In this document: positions 21,174 to 34,613 of the stretch, piece by piece | Numbering within the stretch: position 1 is the stretch's first letter | How the letters are laid out: each line of letters opens with the position of its first letter | Origin: Isoetes taiwanensis | Taxonomy: Eukaryota > Streptophyta > Lycopodiopsida > Isoetales > Isoetaceae | DNA: 64,000 nt | Direction: 5' to 3' | Assembly: GCA_021234155.1 (NCBI GenBank) | Contig: JAJEKV010000139.1 | Location: 1,594,729-1,658,728, forward strand | Made by a program: the position numbers and the translations under genes | Notes under the pieces: generated by a model | What the model saw: the letters and a program-made list of their open reading frames with translations, nothing else | Databases searched by the model: none | Told to the model about the DNA's origin: nothing

Positions 21174-22332
21174 CGGTTGGTCTATGAATAGGCCAAATAG
21201 TGTGGGCGACAATGGGCACCCTTGCTTCACTCAATATTACTTTCTACCACATCTGCAAGACTTTGCTCAATGTAGGGGGATGATAACTGTATCAAAACTT
21301 TATCATAAAGTATCTTCAATTACGTGTCTAAGCTCAATTGGTACCCCTAGGGCCTCCATTCTCTCCCATAAATTACTACTTAGATACCGCGTCAAATGCC
21401 TTAGCATAATCAACAAAAGAGCATAAAGGGTTTTTCTTACCCTTAACCGAATCAACCATAGCTCGCGAACGTAACAAATGATCAACTGTGAGATCTTTTT
21501 GGTCTAAAGCCTCCGCCCAAGGGCTCTAACATTATGTTTTTCAGCCTGTGCTCAATTTACAATTCAAATAGCAAAGAAATAATTTGGCATATAAACTACT
21601 AACCGAATCATTCGGTAATTTTCAGGATCATTCTCATCTCCAGCTTTATGCAAGGGGATAACTCGCTTAAATTGCCAAGTCGCGAGGAAACCCTTTGGCG
21701 CAAAACATTGTTAAATAATGACAACAATGCAACATGTATTGAGTTACCTGCCCATTTGAACATTTCTTAGCTACCAGCCCAATTGAATCACCGCTTTCCG
21801 CTTGGCAAGATGACTTAACCCTTCTTCTAAGTCTTCCAAATCAAAGCACCAGCCTACATCCCGTAAGTCAATATTACCGACATTGGCCTCCTAAGATGTG
21901 ATACGCCTTACGCACGACTTGGCTTACTAAAGCCATGGTTTCCAGGTGGGTCTCCTGCTTCATCTTAGGCTTAAGCTCATTCCAGAATTTTTTGGGATCT
22001 GCTATAGTGTCACGGATCAGCTCCTGCTGTCTCTGATACACATACTTTTTCTTTTTTGATTTCGTGAGTGCAAAATATTCTTTCTTTAATCTCTGTCTAT
22101 CTTTCCCCCTTGCCTGCTTAAATGCCTCTCTTTTTGCTCTACAAGACGCATCAAACCAACTATTGCATGGCAACCCCTTCATCTTTCTACGTGAGACAAA
22201 ACAATCAGTGGCAACATCTAGAACTAACTCTGCAATCTTGTCACTTAATTTATCAGTGTCGCTGGGCCAATTTGTTGTGGAGGCTCTTGCCTCACACTTC
22301 TTCATATAGCTTTCCACTTTATGATATTTCAT
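21174..22332 (-). pseudogene. LINE ORF2, reverse-transcriptase N-terminal part and linker (- strand)
   Basis: The - strand shows GCPLSPTLFGLFIDQ near 21180-21230, LWERMEALGVPIELRHV at 21303-21485, and the endonuclease-RT linker at 21874-22332 (WFDASCRAKREAFKQARGKD, KKYVYQRQQELIRDTIADPK, KFWNELKP). This is the standard order of LINE ORF2 between endonuclease and RT core. It continues upstream into the endonuclease at 22329-22685. Stops and shifts fall between 21485 and 21874. Confidence 0.8.
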
Positions 22333-23100
22333 AATGTTATCACGAGGCTTAGAGACACAACGCGTGCTGGTGGCATGTGTAATTCTTGGTGCTTAACACA
22401 ACCGTTATCGATTGTATGATCCGAGATCTTTTCCATCTCTTCCCCTATAGACATATGTAACACCTGTTCTGCAAACTGGGATGTAGCAAGAACGAGATCA
22501 ACAACACTTGCATTTCTGCATGTGCACTTACCTGTACCTGGAAACCTCTGTGTGCCATTATAAACCAATAAATCAAGCCCGCTGCACATATTAAGCACAT
22601 GGTTGCCTTGGGGTGTAGGCCATCTTATTCTATCTGCCGTGGTTCTACTCCATCCTTCCCTCGATACTTCCTTATCATCAAGCATCTCAACCCATACGGG
22701 ATCCCTTCCATGCTAGCGATAGCTAGCTTGTTTGGTAGCAATGCGCCGCTTGAAATCTCCTAATAAGAGAACATCACCATCCGGCAAACAATGAAAGCAC
22801 ATCTTGTTCTAAGCTAAAAAGGGTCATCCCAATCCGGTGGTCTGAAGTCATAAAGGTGATTCTCTCGGAAAGTAACATCCCGCCACAAAGATCTTACCTT
22901 TCCGCCTTGTAACTCCACCCAAATATGTCAGCAATGATCCTCTCTCATTCATTATTTTCACCGGGTGTTTCATGCCCCCACCTTATATAGCATGCAATCC
23001 CGCCATGTCCTTTTTAGGGCGCCCGATTGTGTTATTGTGCCAAACGGAGTGCAATTGTAAACCCATGTATGTCTGGTAAACCTTTTTCTTCATTTTCACA
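22329..23100 (-). pseudogene. LINE ORF2 APE-type endonuclease (- strand)
   Basis: This endonuclease nicks target DNA to start LINE insertion. The C-terminal part is readable at 22329-22685: NHVLNMCSGLDLLVYNGTQR, then CTCRNASVVDLVLAT and KISDHT, where the final SDH triad motif of APE-like nucleases is visible. The N-terminal part (22690-23100) is broken into short frames. It lies between ORF1 and the RT linker as expected. Confidence 0.75.
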
Positions 23101-23214
23101 AGTTTCTAAGAAGAACAAAACATCTACATTTGAAAATAGATCATCTACTACATCTATTTTATACTGACTAATAGAATTTATGTTCCAACACATTATCCTA
23201 GTGGTCTCAAATAC

Positions 23215-24117
23215 CTATGCATTTTCTGGATTTTCCACCATGACCTTCCCCCGCCACCGATCGCTTTTTTTCCCCGCTTGCCTTGCTTCCTTGAGGATCT
23301 CGCACTTTTGTTCCTTGTACTCTTGAAACCGGTTCTTAGTAAGATCATCATTGATCCGCATCTTCTTTCCCTTGAGCATGGTCTTCTTTTTCAGTATATT
23401 AATCTTGTCTTCCTTTGATCTGAATTTGACAATAATGTGACGATCCCTATCAGTTTGCTTGCCAATCCGAAATGCATCTGTAATGCCTGAATCTATCACC
23501 GCCAGTTCATTTTCACAAAAGCCCGAACAATGTCTTTGGTCTTTTCTGCAGTGCATTCCGGGTATGCCAATCAAGCGGATGTTCAATGCTTTTTCTCTCC
23601 TTTCTTGCTCTTCTATAAAAGGCGATAATTGCTTTTTAGATTCCGAGATGTCCTTTTCTTCCTGCTCTTCCACATCATCTTCGCAATCACTATCTTCACT
23701 CAAAACCTCTTGCTTGAAAGCTTCAAATTCTGCTTTAATTCCCTTCTTGAACTGCTCTAATTCCATTATCATATTGTGTTGACATTTCTCCATACCTTTG
23801 CACATGAGCTAACAAGAAAGATTTCAAATCACTTTACCATGTTTTGGACGAGGCCTCCATTGATGTCTTCATAGATGTGGTTGAGAATTCCATGGCTGCC
23901 CTCATCCTCGCCAACGGCATCTAACAGATCTTGCTTGGTCACTGTACCCTCCGGGGCCGGTCAGTTTTCTCTGGAGCTTAGATAAAACCAGGTTCCTGTT
24001 TTCTTGATACTTCCGGCTCCCCACGCTTACGGCACCTGAGTTTAATGACGACCCCAAATCCTCGGTTCCCTCTTTTTGTTTCTCGCCAATTCCATCTATC
24101 ACCCGCTTTTTTGCCAT
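23215..24117 (-). pseudogene. LINE ORF1: coiled coil plus RNA-binding L1-ORF1-like protein (- strand)
   Basis: The segment 23215-23805 (196 codons) has a charged coiled-coil stretch (MELEQFKKGIKAEFEAFKQE, then many Glu/Asp). A fold resembling the L1 ORF1 RRM follows (RREKALNIRLIGIPG, DAFRIGKQTDRDRHIIVKFR) and a basic C-terminal domain (KKTMLKGKKMRINDDLTKNR). ORF1 proteins bind the LINE RNA. The likely N terminus is at 23902-24117 in another frame (MAKKRVIDGIG...). Most plant L1-type LINEs carry a different, zinc-knuckle ORF1, so this type is noteworthy. A frame break lies near 23810-23900. Confidence 0.7.
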
Positions 24118-25113
<996 letters not shown>

Positions 25114-25122
25114 TTTAATTTT

Positions 25123-25370
25123 GGAAATCAGTAAAAATACCCTTTGTATTTTGTCTAATTGTTAAAAGCCCTTAATTTTATTGTATTTGTCAAATTACCC
25201 TTCTATTTTCTACGTATCTTCATTTTCAGCAAACGGCGGTGGCGGGAAGCTACATCCGGTGGAGAAACGGCAATTCCGGTGGAGATTTGCCTATGTTTGG
25301 TGCGCAAGTTCAGATCCGGCAGATTTCTTAACCCTTGCCTTCTCAAATCCGGCAGATTTCTTCTGTGCCT
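25123..25370. repeat. MULE left terminal inverted repeat
   Basis: Inverted match to 29358-29569, including GGCGGTGGCGGGAAGCTACA, except for about 38 extra bases near 25290-25328. Confidence 0.92.
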
Positions 25371-25577
25371 ATTAAGTCAGCATTCTTAACCGTTGTATAT
25401 GAGAACGTATTTCCTTTTCACGAATTTTAATATTGAATTAGATACTGATACTCAAGGCACAGTTCCAGATATGATTAAGTCAGAATTCTTAACCGTTGTA
25501 TATGAGAACCTATTTCCTTTTCACAAATTTTACTATTGAATCAGATACTGATACTCAAGGCACAGTTCCAGACATGA
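25371..25577. repeat. Two-copy tandem duplication, 103-base period
   Basis: ATTAAGTCAGCATTCTTAAC at 25371 recurs at 25474 with few changes through GGCACAGTTCCAGAYATGATT. It lies just inside the MULE left end. Confidence 0.92.
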
Positions 25578-25819
25578 TTATTTGTCCAGGAAAATAATTC
25601 ACAAATGTCTGGCCTCACAAATATTGCCTCTCCACGAGTTTCAATGATGCAGTTGGTAGCTTGCAGGACACATGTAGTTGGTAGCTTGTTGTTGTCAAGC
25701 AAATCTGCAAAAAGGAAGGATAAGATCCTGTTATAGTAGACTGGAAGTCAACCTTTTGATCAACCAAAACTTTGCAAAAACAATAAAATGAAGATTAACA
25801 CATATATCAGTACCACAGA

Positions 25820-26290
25820 TCAGTCCGCGATCGCATTTCTGCAACTCTTGCGATTATGTCGTCCATATTGGCCACACCTAGAACACCGGTATGGCCGTAT
25901 TTCTTTGAAGCGGTCCTCAGTACGGATGCGTTTTTTCTTTGGCCGACCAGGTGGTTTACGTGTAGCAGGAGGTTTCAGATTAGTCTCCTCGTCCTCTCTC
26001 ACATCCTCAAAGGGAAAAACTGCACCTTCATATGAATCACGCCATGCTCTAAGGTAATACCCAGGATGTGCATAACTTTGCGGACGTTTCTTCAGCCATA
26101 AAATTGCTCCCACAGCATGAGCGCATGGGATTCCTCTATGTTGCCAAGCATAACAAGTACATGTATGGTGCACTAGATCAACTATTCGTCTGTGCTCTGG
26201 GGTGATTACCTCGAATACAATTCCATCTGATGGTAAAATTCTATACTGCCTTGCACGATTAGTCGATTCTGTTATGCACTCAATCTATGG
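25820..26290 (-). pseudogene. MULE transposase C terminus: SWIM zinc finger and zinc knuckle
   Basis: On the - strand the frame reads RQYRILPSDGIVFEVITPEH, then a SWIM finger (CTCYAWQHRGIPCAHAV), a linker rich in Lys/Pro with an AT-hook-like core (KPPGRPKKK), and a CCHC-type knuckle (CSRCGQYGRHNRKSC) before the stop. This is the C-terminal order of plant MULE/FAR1-type transposases, whose SWIM finger binds DNA or protein. It is in good reading condition; the break with the catalytic part upstream is caused by inserted sequence at about 26370-27800. Confidence 0.85.
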
Positions 26291-26439
26291 TGATCTATCT
26301 CTGTTTACACCTGTATGCACTTGTGCTCTTGCACATTCCATCTGCCCAGCCATTGAGCTCGCTTTCCCTTCTAGCAGGCCCCATTTCCATGGTATAAGCC
26401 AGGTTCAGAGGATGAGCATCGTCCATATTGATCACGTCT

Positions 26440-27370
26440 GAAAGTAGATGTGGCGATCAAGAGCTGTCCTCTGAAGAGACAAGAAACATGTCTCCTGCAA
26501 TAGGATTTGATATGAAACTGTGGCTTCACCCCCAATGTCGTGCTATGAAGGCTTTTTGCACCTGCTCCAAGTCATTCCAGGTAGCGAGAGACACCCTCAG
26601 ACTTCGACCCCATATAAAAGGACGAGCTCCACTAAGACTCGAAACAGGTGCAACGGATGGGTCCAATCATACAGCTCTGCTCTGTGACTGTTCTTCTGCA
26701 TTGCATATAGTGCATTCCAGCCTGTTGTCGCTCGTAGCCGAATGGGAGTGTTCCAGTGCATAGTAGAAGTAAACTTCGCTCCCAAATATTTGTAGGTGGG
26801 TGCCACTTCCAAATTTTCCCCCGGTAATCGAAGAAGGAGCTCTTAGATGATATGAAGACGATATGAGAACCACCTTAGTCTTGATCAGGTTGACATGCAT
26901 GTCGCCTGACAGAATGTGTCTAGGGCATCGAGATGGCTCCGCCGAAGTGTAAGCTAGAAGATCCGCATCATCATTATATATTAGCTACCCAGCGATTTGG
27001 TGCAAGAGGCGAGCTCCATCGCCTCCATTACCAGCAAGCCGATTCTTTAAATAATCAATGTAAAGCTCAAACAGTGTTGGAGCAAAAGGGCATCCCTCGC
27101 GGACCCCTATATTGCTATCAAATAGTTGGCGTGCAGGCAAGTGGCCTAAATATGTCTCATATAGCCTGTACACTACATTCTGCTTATCTGTAGAGACACC
27201 CAGCTGTCGCAATCTTGCCCATAGCTTTTCCGGAGGCATAGTGTTAAAGGCCTTGGCAAAGTCCACGAAGCAACAATACATGTCTTGCCAACGGATCTTG
27301 CTGTCTTCAACCAGAGCCTGCAGTGTGAAGATGTGATCAATGATTGAGTGCCAGGGCGTTGTATTATACA
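26440..27370 (-). mobile_element. LINE fragment inserted in the MULE transposase (- strand)
   Basis: The - strand encodes YCCFVDFAKAFNTMPPEKLW, RLRQLGVSTDKQNVVYRLYE, GVREGCPFAPTLFELYIDYL (LINE reverse transcriptase) and, further on, YKYLGAKFTSTMHWNTPIRL and LVLLYGVEV (C-terminal LINE region). Both ends are truncated and no tail is visible. Its DNA matches 51970-52600. It lies between the MULE catalytic core and the SWIM segment, so it either inserted into the gene or was captured. Confidence 0.8.
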
Positions 27371-27837
27371 TATTTAACGTACTAATACCATATTGTACCT
27401 CTTGTTTAAAAAGTACTTCAAATACATTTCTTCGAATTATAAAATACTGATTCAATACGTAAAATATGTACCTTACATATAATACTTTACTTCTTATAAT
27501 TTTTTGAAACTATTATTTTCTATATTATAGTTGAAATACGCAATAACATTTCATAGGAAAAGAACTTCAAGTTTTAAATAACAATCCAAAATATATTACT
27601 CCAGAAAATTAAGTTTTCCTCAAGGTTTTCAATTCAAAATATATCTACTTAAGAGTTATTTTTCATATTCATTGTGTCATGTTGTGCTTGTTATACATTT
27701 GGCCTCGGGATAACGGTATTAAGTGCAAAGTCGAAGACCCCACAACGTTGTTCCTAATTGACCTAAAATAGAAAATGTTAATTCAAGTAACGGCCAACGT
27801 TAGTTCCAAAACTGCACAATCAGATAAAGATAATACC

Positions 27838-29080
27838 TCAAGGAAACTCTCTCTGACCTGCAGATTCCCATGCTTGCTTCGCTTCAGTACCCCGTATGTG
27901 AAACCTCTCCATCAATGCCTGTCTAATATCAATGAGCATAGCAATTATAGGCTTCTCCCTTGCATTCAATAATAGAGAATTCAAAGACTCTGATATGTTA
28001 GAGGTCAAATGACCAAACCGATGCCCCTGGAAGTGTGCAGTAGCCCAGCTATTTGGTGGTGTGGTTTCTAATAACCAATCTGTTGCTGCATTATTCAAAT
28101 TCCTCATCTTACTTATTTGCTCTTCATATTCAGGGACTGTGTTTACTCGTGCAGCCTCCCAGAAGAAATGCAAAAACTCAGCGTTGTTGCATTTTTTCTT
28201 CAAATTTGCTTCGAGATGCCTCATGCAGTATGCATTTGGAAAGCCAGGAAAAACATCATGAAGGGCCTCTTGCAAACCTTTGTCTCTATCTGATACAAAT
28301 GTGAGACTTGAGTCCACCTGCAAGCTATTGCGTAAATGCTGTAGAAACCATACCCAATTCTCTGTGTTTTCATTGTCAATGACCCCGAATGCGATAGGGA
28401 AAAGACTACCTGTGGCATCAATACCTGTAGCACAAATGAGATGACCTAGGTATTTCCCAGTTAGAAAAGTGCCATCTAATCCCACAAAGGCCTACAACTC
28501 AAAAAGCTACCAAACATGCTCCGTAGGCAAAGAATAACCTCAGAAAAACGCCCATTGCTCTCCTCAAGAGCAACTCTACTTCTTGGATTGCTTTTTTCTA
28601 AAAGCTTCCTCGGCGAATAAGGCTTGTAATTTTCTCAGAACCTCTTCTCAGAATCTCCATTAATGATGCCCATAGCTATTTCCTTTGCATTGTAAGCAAC
28701 TCAGATATGTTACAAGAACGCCAAACTTCTCTACGAAAGTCATCTATCAACTCAGTTGGCTTATAATGAGGATGTTCTCTGAACTTTTCCCCGTATTTTC
28801 TTTGCCAACCAACTAGCCGATGCTTCTTTATTGCTCAACTGCTGGTTGCCACGACACCCTTATGCACTCCTACCGAAAGCTTAATCATACATCTTGGGCC
28901 TTCACCAATCAAAGAAGCAAATAAGTGCCATGTGCAATTTCATCATCCGTAGAATTTGACCCTAAAACCGTGATCTATCGATTTAATAACTTTGAATTCA
29001 AGTATGATGCAATGGCATCCGTGGCGAATCCGCATTTTTGACCTCAATCAATGAATCAAATATCGCTCCTTTAACTAGCT
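27838..29080 (-). pseudogene. MULE transposase catalytic core and N-terminal part (- strand)
   Basis: The 215-codon segment 27838-28485 is the MULE domain: GLDGTFLTGKYLGHL holds the first catalytic Asp; FGVIDNENTENWVWFLQHL, LTFVSDRDKGLQEAL (second Asp) and YCMRHLEANLKKK follow; SNISESLNSLL matches the later conserved block. It is the enzyme that cuts the element out. Upstream, at 28500-29080, are broken-frame pieces such as HPHYKPTELIDDFRREVW, the N-terminal MuDR-type region. The chain to the C-terminal part is interrupted by the LINE insertion, and the frame is broken near 28490. Confidence 0.85.
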
Positions 29081-29357
29081 CCATATTTCTTAACCCTTGT
29101 AAAAATTCCTCAAGCATTGGAAAGAAAAGGGAAAAAAAAAGAACACCAGAAAAAAACAATGTGCAAAATTTAATTTAAGCAAGTACTGCTATCCGAATTC
29201 CCTTTCTCCAAAATCTCTATAAACGATGAAAGAATACAGAAATAAAAAGCATGCAAAAACCAAAACTTACCTGTTCTTGAAGAATGGACTTGCTTTTTAT
29301 GAATCGGATGGGAGAGAATTCTGAGAGGAGTGTAGAACACTGCCGAATTCTGAGAGG

Positions 29358-29569
29358 AGGCACAGAAGAAATCTGCCGGATTTGAGAAGGCAAGGGTTAA
29401 GAAATCTCCACCGGAATTGCCGTTTCTCCACCGGATGTAGCTTCCCGCCACCGCCGTTTGCTGAAAATGAAGATACGTAGAAAATAGAAGGGTAATTTGA
29501 CAAATACAATAAAATTAAGGGCTTTTTAACAATTAGACAAAAATACAAGGGTATTTTTACAAATTTCCC
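29358..29569. repeat. MULE right terminal inverted repeat
   Basis: Inverted match to the left end; its outer base borders the 9-base target-site duplication at 29570-29578. Confidence 0.92.
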
Positions 29570-29578
29570 TTTAATTTT

Positions 29579-32500
29579 TGATTAAAACCTCTCTTTTTTT
29601 CCAACCAAAATTTTGTAAAAACCATTTGCCAATGTAATGAGTTCTTATAGACTCGATAAGCTATCTTCTTTTAATATAAAAACAAGAAGCTCAACATTAA
29701 GTAGAACAATCCGTATCTTCTTAATTTGCTACGTAATCAAATAGTTCCATTGATTAGCTGGAAAATTTATTAAACCATTAAAGCTTCAGTACCATCGCCA
29801 TCTTACCTTAGCTATCATAAGTACCACTTTGGCTTCACTTCCCTTGACTTCCACGGGTCTCATACATAATCAGGGTCACTCAATTATGAGGCCATTCCTC
29901 AACTTCTTATTTATAAATTTAGCTTAATTATTAGGTTGTTACAATTCAAGCAAAAGGATTTAGTCTTCGTACCGGTTCATGGAAACTTGTTGTGCACACT
30001 CTCACAACCTTGGTGCTACATTAGCACATGCTTACACCATCCTCGACAACGCTTTTATCAACTTCAAATCTCTTTTCTTCCCATAGAGAAAGTTGCATGC
30101 TTCCATTAACTGAATTTAAGATCATTAGCTATGAAAGTGTATTTTTCCCAATAGAGTTCCATTTCCTTACCAAAGTTCCTTATTGATCAATCACGTTTTT
30201 ATACCGACACTAATAATACTTTCAATAGCATCCTGATCTGCAATTTAGATCCTAAGCATATCTCCCTTTGCTTGAAATCTCCCCAACCACCATCGCTTCA
30301 TGAATATATTTTTCTATGGACAATTCCAATGTCCATTAATTAGTATTTCTAAACTCCACATTATATTATTATTAGAATTCACTGTTCACCACAAATAAAT
30401 CCAACTTGAAATCAGATGGTCGATCTTATTAGATCACGTAGCATAGCCACAAGGGAGGCCTTCAGCCTCCAATTCCCAGCAGATCTGATCTGGCAAAAGC
30501 CTATGTACATCAAATTAGCCCTTCTGGCCATAATTTTGACCATCTCTGGTCGCTATCTCGTCATGACTGTGCCATCTTAAGGATCTATTTTCGATAGTTG
30601 TATCAGGAATCCAGCAAAACTAATTCTTCTAAGCTCTCTAGATGGCCAAATCTACCCTTCCAGACTGAATTCTGCCACTCAAAAGGCCCTTCTGACTTGT
30701 TTGGGGTTGTTCCTAATCATGCCAACGATTCTTTATATTATAGTTTTCTGGTTATTCCAGTCCCTACCTTCATTTCTCTACCAATCTTAAGAAATTTTGA
30801 CCAGTTTCAGATATTCTAAAACATCCTTTAGCATCATAATATCCATCAAGTCCTTTCTGATGGCTTACTTTGAACCATCCAGCCATGCCTTGGCAACTAA
30901 TGCGGACACCAAACCTTCAGTTTAACATAGCAATTGGATGCAGTTTAATCCCTCACTTCTATGTTAACCGTAATAGTACTTACACAGTGCGTAATAATTC
31001 TTATTAGGCCAAGATGAATACCAAATAGCCTAAACATCCCCTATGTAAGCTGTAAACCACCCATCTCTTTTTGTGTCCTTGGCTTGCAAATAGAGATCCA
31101 GAATTCCCCTCACAGCCATAGCTCTTCCTTCACAATTGCTCCCAGCAAAAACCCCCAGATTGATTTATAATATGCTGTTGTATGTATAATTTTTTCATAC
31201 ATACCACATATGTATTGTCCAATGTAACAATCAATGTAATGACCACAATTACAATGTGCTTTCTCTACTTAACAAGGCATCGATACTTAGATTGGCATGC
31301 CTGCTGACACGCTAGGCGCTAGGCTCATCACATTCTTTCCTTCAAATTTTCAACCCATGTCCTCATGGGCGAGCAGAGAACATATGCTCCAATCCACGAC
31401 AATTATATTTCTTCTTTATAGTTTCAATTATTAGCGAAGCATATAAATTCTTACTGCTAGTATACACACGTCAATAGCTATCCTGGATTAGACTTCCAAA
31501 TGCTAGATTTGTATGCATTAATCCAAGATGCTTCTATTCTATTTACTAACATTCAACATAATTTATTTTCTTATGCATCATTGATTCTTCAATCAATCAC
31601 CACCAATATCAAGTGACTTGATCCAAAAGCCTTCCAATACAATCCAAGAACATCACTGTGCAAATGAAGAGCAACCCCGGTGTAAGGCTTACCCATCCAT
31701 TTAGAATCACTTCAAGAATGGTTCCTTGCACCTTACAATTGTGTTTTCTTCCAAAATATCCCTCCTTCCAGCTTAGCTTCAAAAATTAAACTATAAAAGA
31801 AGATACATAGTGCACTCAATTCTGACCCATCATCACTTTGTTTGTGATATCTCCCATATGTGGATGAATTTTGGCCTGATTAAACCCAATCCAAAAACCT
31901 TATTGAAAACTCTTTCCTAAAAGTAAAAATCGCCGACAAAGATAGGACTAACCGATATAGATCACCGAGACAAGACGACAAAGTTCAAAAAAAGTGCCCA
32001 AAAATTGCTCATAATCGCCTCCTTCCAGAAACCGCCTCCTTCCAAAACTCGATTTCGGCCATGAGCTTTGTATAAAACATATATCATCAAGCATGCATTA
32101 TTGGTATAATGCCCCAAAATACATCGTGCATAATATAGCTATAATGGGCCCATGATTGACCGCCAAGTATTCTATCCTTGAACGTGCTTTACGGTGGCGC
32201 TCCTAGACAATCGGCATAAACGGGTAGAAGTTGACTACTCATAAACTTCTAGAAATCTTGCCCACAGAACGTTACAATTTTTCATTGATTATAAAAAATA
32301 ATTTTCCAATTTAAATATATAACATAAAAAAGCATTAATAAATCACATCGCATTACCCTTCATTATTGCCGAGCCCCCGTTTACTAATTGAGTCGGCTAA
32401 AGTGAGAAAACAACAGGTCACCATCAATCCTAATGCATTCAATAATGAGATGCATAGAAACTTGGCATATACAAGCACGGGGAGCCAGTGAAAACATATC

Positions 32501-34613
32501 AAAATCAGACATTGGCTACCCTTTAAAGGCTCTAAATTTGAGACAGTGACTACTCTTTAAGGCTCTAAAACTTCAAAAGCTATTGTCAAAATGTTATTGT
32601 CCAAAAACCAAACATTGACCGGTCAAAACTTGCCATCCTCACTTTTACCCACTCCTCTCTAAGGCTCAAAGTTATTGTCCAAACACTTTGTCCTAATCAA
32701 TAGCCATAACTGCAAAGCTAGTCCAATAAGAATTTACCTTCACCATACCATAGGACCCATGTATCATTACAAGCGGGCCAAATAAATGCACCTTAACATT
32801 CTTATGGAATCCTTTTTGTGGTGTTGCTAAGCTTCATAATATAACTTCATAGCTCAATCCTGAACCTCGTAAGTACGAGCTAGTGTCGTGTTAGAACCAC
32901 GGCCAAACCTCAAAATTCTTCTAAGTCTGTAGTGTGTAACTGTAGTGTGTAACGTGTTTTTTTATGGTTGTAACATGTCATCAAAAAATGCCAAGGATAT
33001 ACCAGAATATGCCACATAAACCCATGGTCGTCGACACTAGCTAATATTTAAGACTCGATTCAATAGTCATGGCTAATATTTAAGACTCGATTCAATAGTC
33101 ATAATCATGTGTAATTGGAACGAGGAGACATGTCGATATATATATCACATTGATTGGCTGCTGCAAGAATTTACTTTTTGCTACTGGGACCCATATATAT
33201 TCAAACTGTGGATTGTGGTAGTAAAAGCTCTGAGCAAAAGAAGCCTGATGGGATCAATGTTGAGAAGGACAAATGTCAATGTAAGGGGTCACTTGTACAG
33301 TAGTAACATGGGAGATATTTTTCTTGGAAGTTGGAGAATATAATACCTGGCATCATTGGTGAGAAGCCCGTTGGATTAATAACGCGGAAGCATGGGCGGT
33401 GGCCGATAGCGGTGCTAAAGCACATGTTGAATTGACAAGGAAATCACTAGGCAACCGACCGTTAGTAACACTTTTCGCACAAATCACAGCCATCAGCTTG
33501 CTGTGGACAATATCATTGTTGGAATCAAGGTAAGCGTCACATATCAAGTTTCGCAGCAATCATTCTTTTGTATCGTAGGTACATAGATCTCGTGCCGTGT
33601 GAAAAGCCCAGTTGCAGACGAGCGTGAATCTGCAGTCAGAAGCTCGAAAATGAAAGAACCAACACATGCCTGCAGAATATATGACAAAAGTCCTGGCCCA
33701 CGTCTAGAGAGAGTTAAAAATAGCTCTTCAAAATTGTCTGCTTAACAAACAGTGGTGTCCTGTCATCACCCGTTAAGACGCGGTTGGAATCCAAAGTCCA
33801 GACAGATAACTTTCAAATGAAGAATGTCCCCACACCTGTCAAACTTTCTTCCATATTATTGTTGTCTTCCGCATGCATGCAGTAACCCATATGTCAAAGC
33901 CTTTATCTTGCTGCATTGGCAAGAATCACTAAGCATGTCACATTTCTGTTACCAAATCTTTTGCAATGCTATCACCTGTTTTCAGAGACATTGTACCCAT
34001 TGATGTCTCGTCCAACACGTTACATTGCAGCTGACAGAAAAGAATTAACCAATGGTCTGGCTTCTAGGCCATCCCAAACGCTTTGTTGCCCCAAAGAATT
34101 TATGTATTGTCACCAAAAAATAAATGAATTCTTTGGAATTTACAAATGCTGTATCTAATGTTACTCTTTCTTGATCCGGTATAATGAACCCAAGAAATGG
34201 TATGCACACAATAGTACAGTTGAAGCCCTGCAATGTTTCGAGGTTTTTATTTCTATACAGTGCTGTCATCTCTCCTCAAACGGTCTTAGTGTTGTTGAGG
34301 CTTCTCTCATAACAACTTCTTGCATTTCAACAGACGTTGCTCTTTTGGCTGACTGCTTGTTGCTCCAATAGGATGCAGTTCGTGTACAATACCACTTGAT
34401 GATGTATCTGATGTATCCTCAATGAAAAGTTGAATTTCAGGGGACTTTTTTTTCCACGTTCTTCTGCACTAGAACTTGCCCCTGAGTTGTACCCACGAGA
34501 GAAACGCTTATATTCTCATTAGCTCCAGAAGACTCCATCCCTTTTTAATTCCTGGAAAGCTTGCCTTGGCTAATTCTCTTAACATTTTTAGTTCGGTTGA
34601 TTTTGGATCTGCC
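29579..34613. other. Gene-poor AT-rich stretch
   Basis: I see no convincing gene. Short open stretches (for example 33107-33343 and 33916-34158) look random. A 33-base tandem duplication is present at about 33038-33104. The last part, 34480-34613, may include the 3' untranslated region of the - strand gene that ends at 34614. Confidence 0.45.
33038..33104. repeat. Short tandem duplication
   Basis: GGCTAATATTTAAGACTCGA followed by TTCAATAGTCATG occurs twice in a row. Confidence 0.85.

Larger units (their letters stand above)
25123..29569 (-). mobile_element. MULE (Mutator-like) DNA transposon with long terminal inverted repeats
   Basis: The two ends are inverted copies: 25123-25370 and 29358-29569. 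Both are flanked by the same 9-base sequence TTTAATTTT (25114-25122 and 29570-29578), the target-site duplication length typical of Mutator elements. The ends read GGAAATCAGTAAAAATACC and GGGAAATTTGTAAAAATACC, typical MULE termini. Inside, on the - strand, are a broken MULE transposase and an inserted LINE fragment. The left end has an extra 38 bases or so not present in the right end. Confidence 0.92.
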
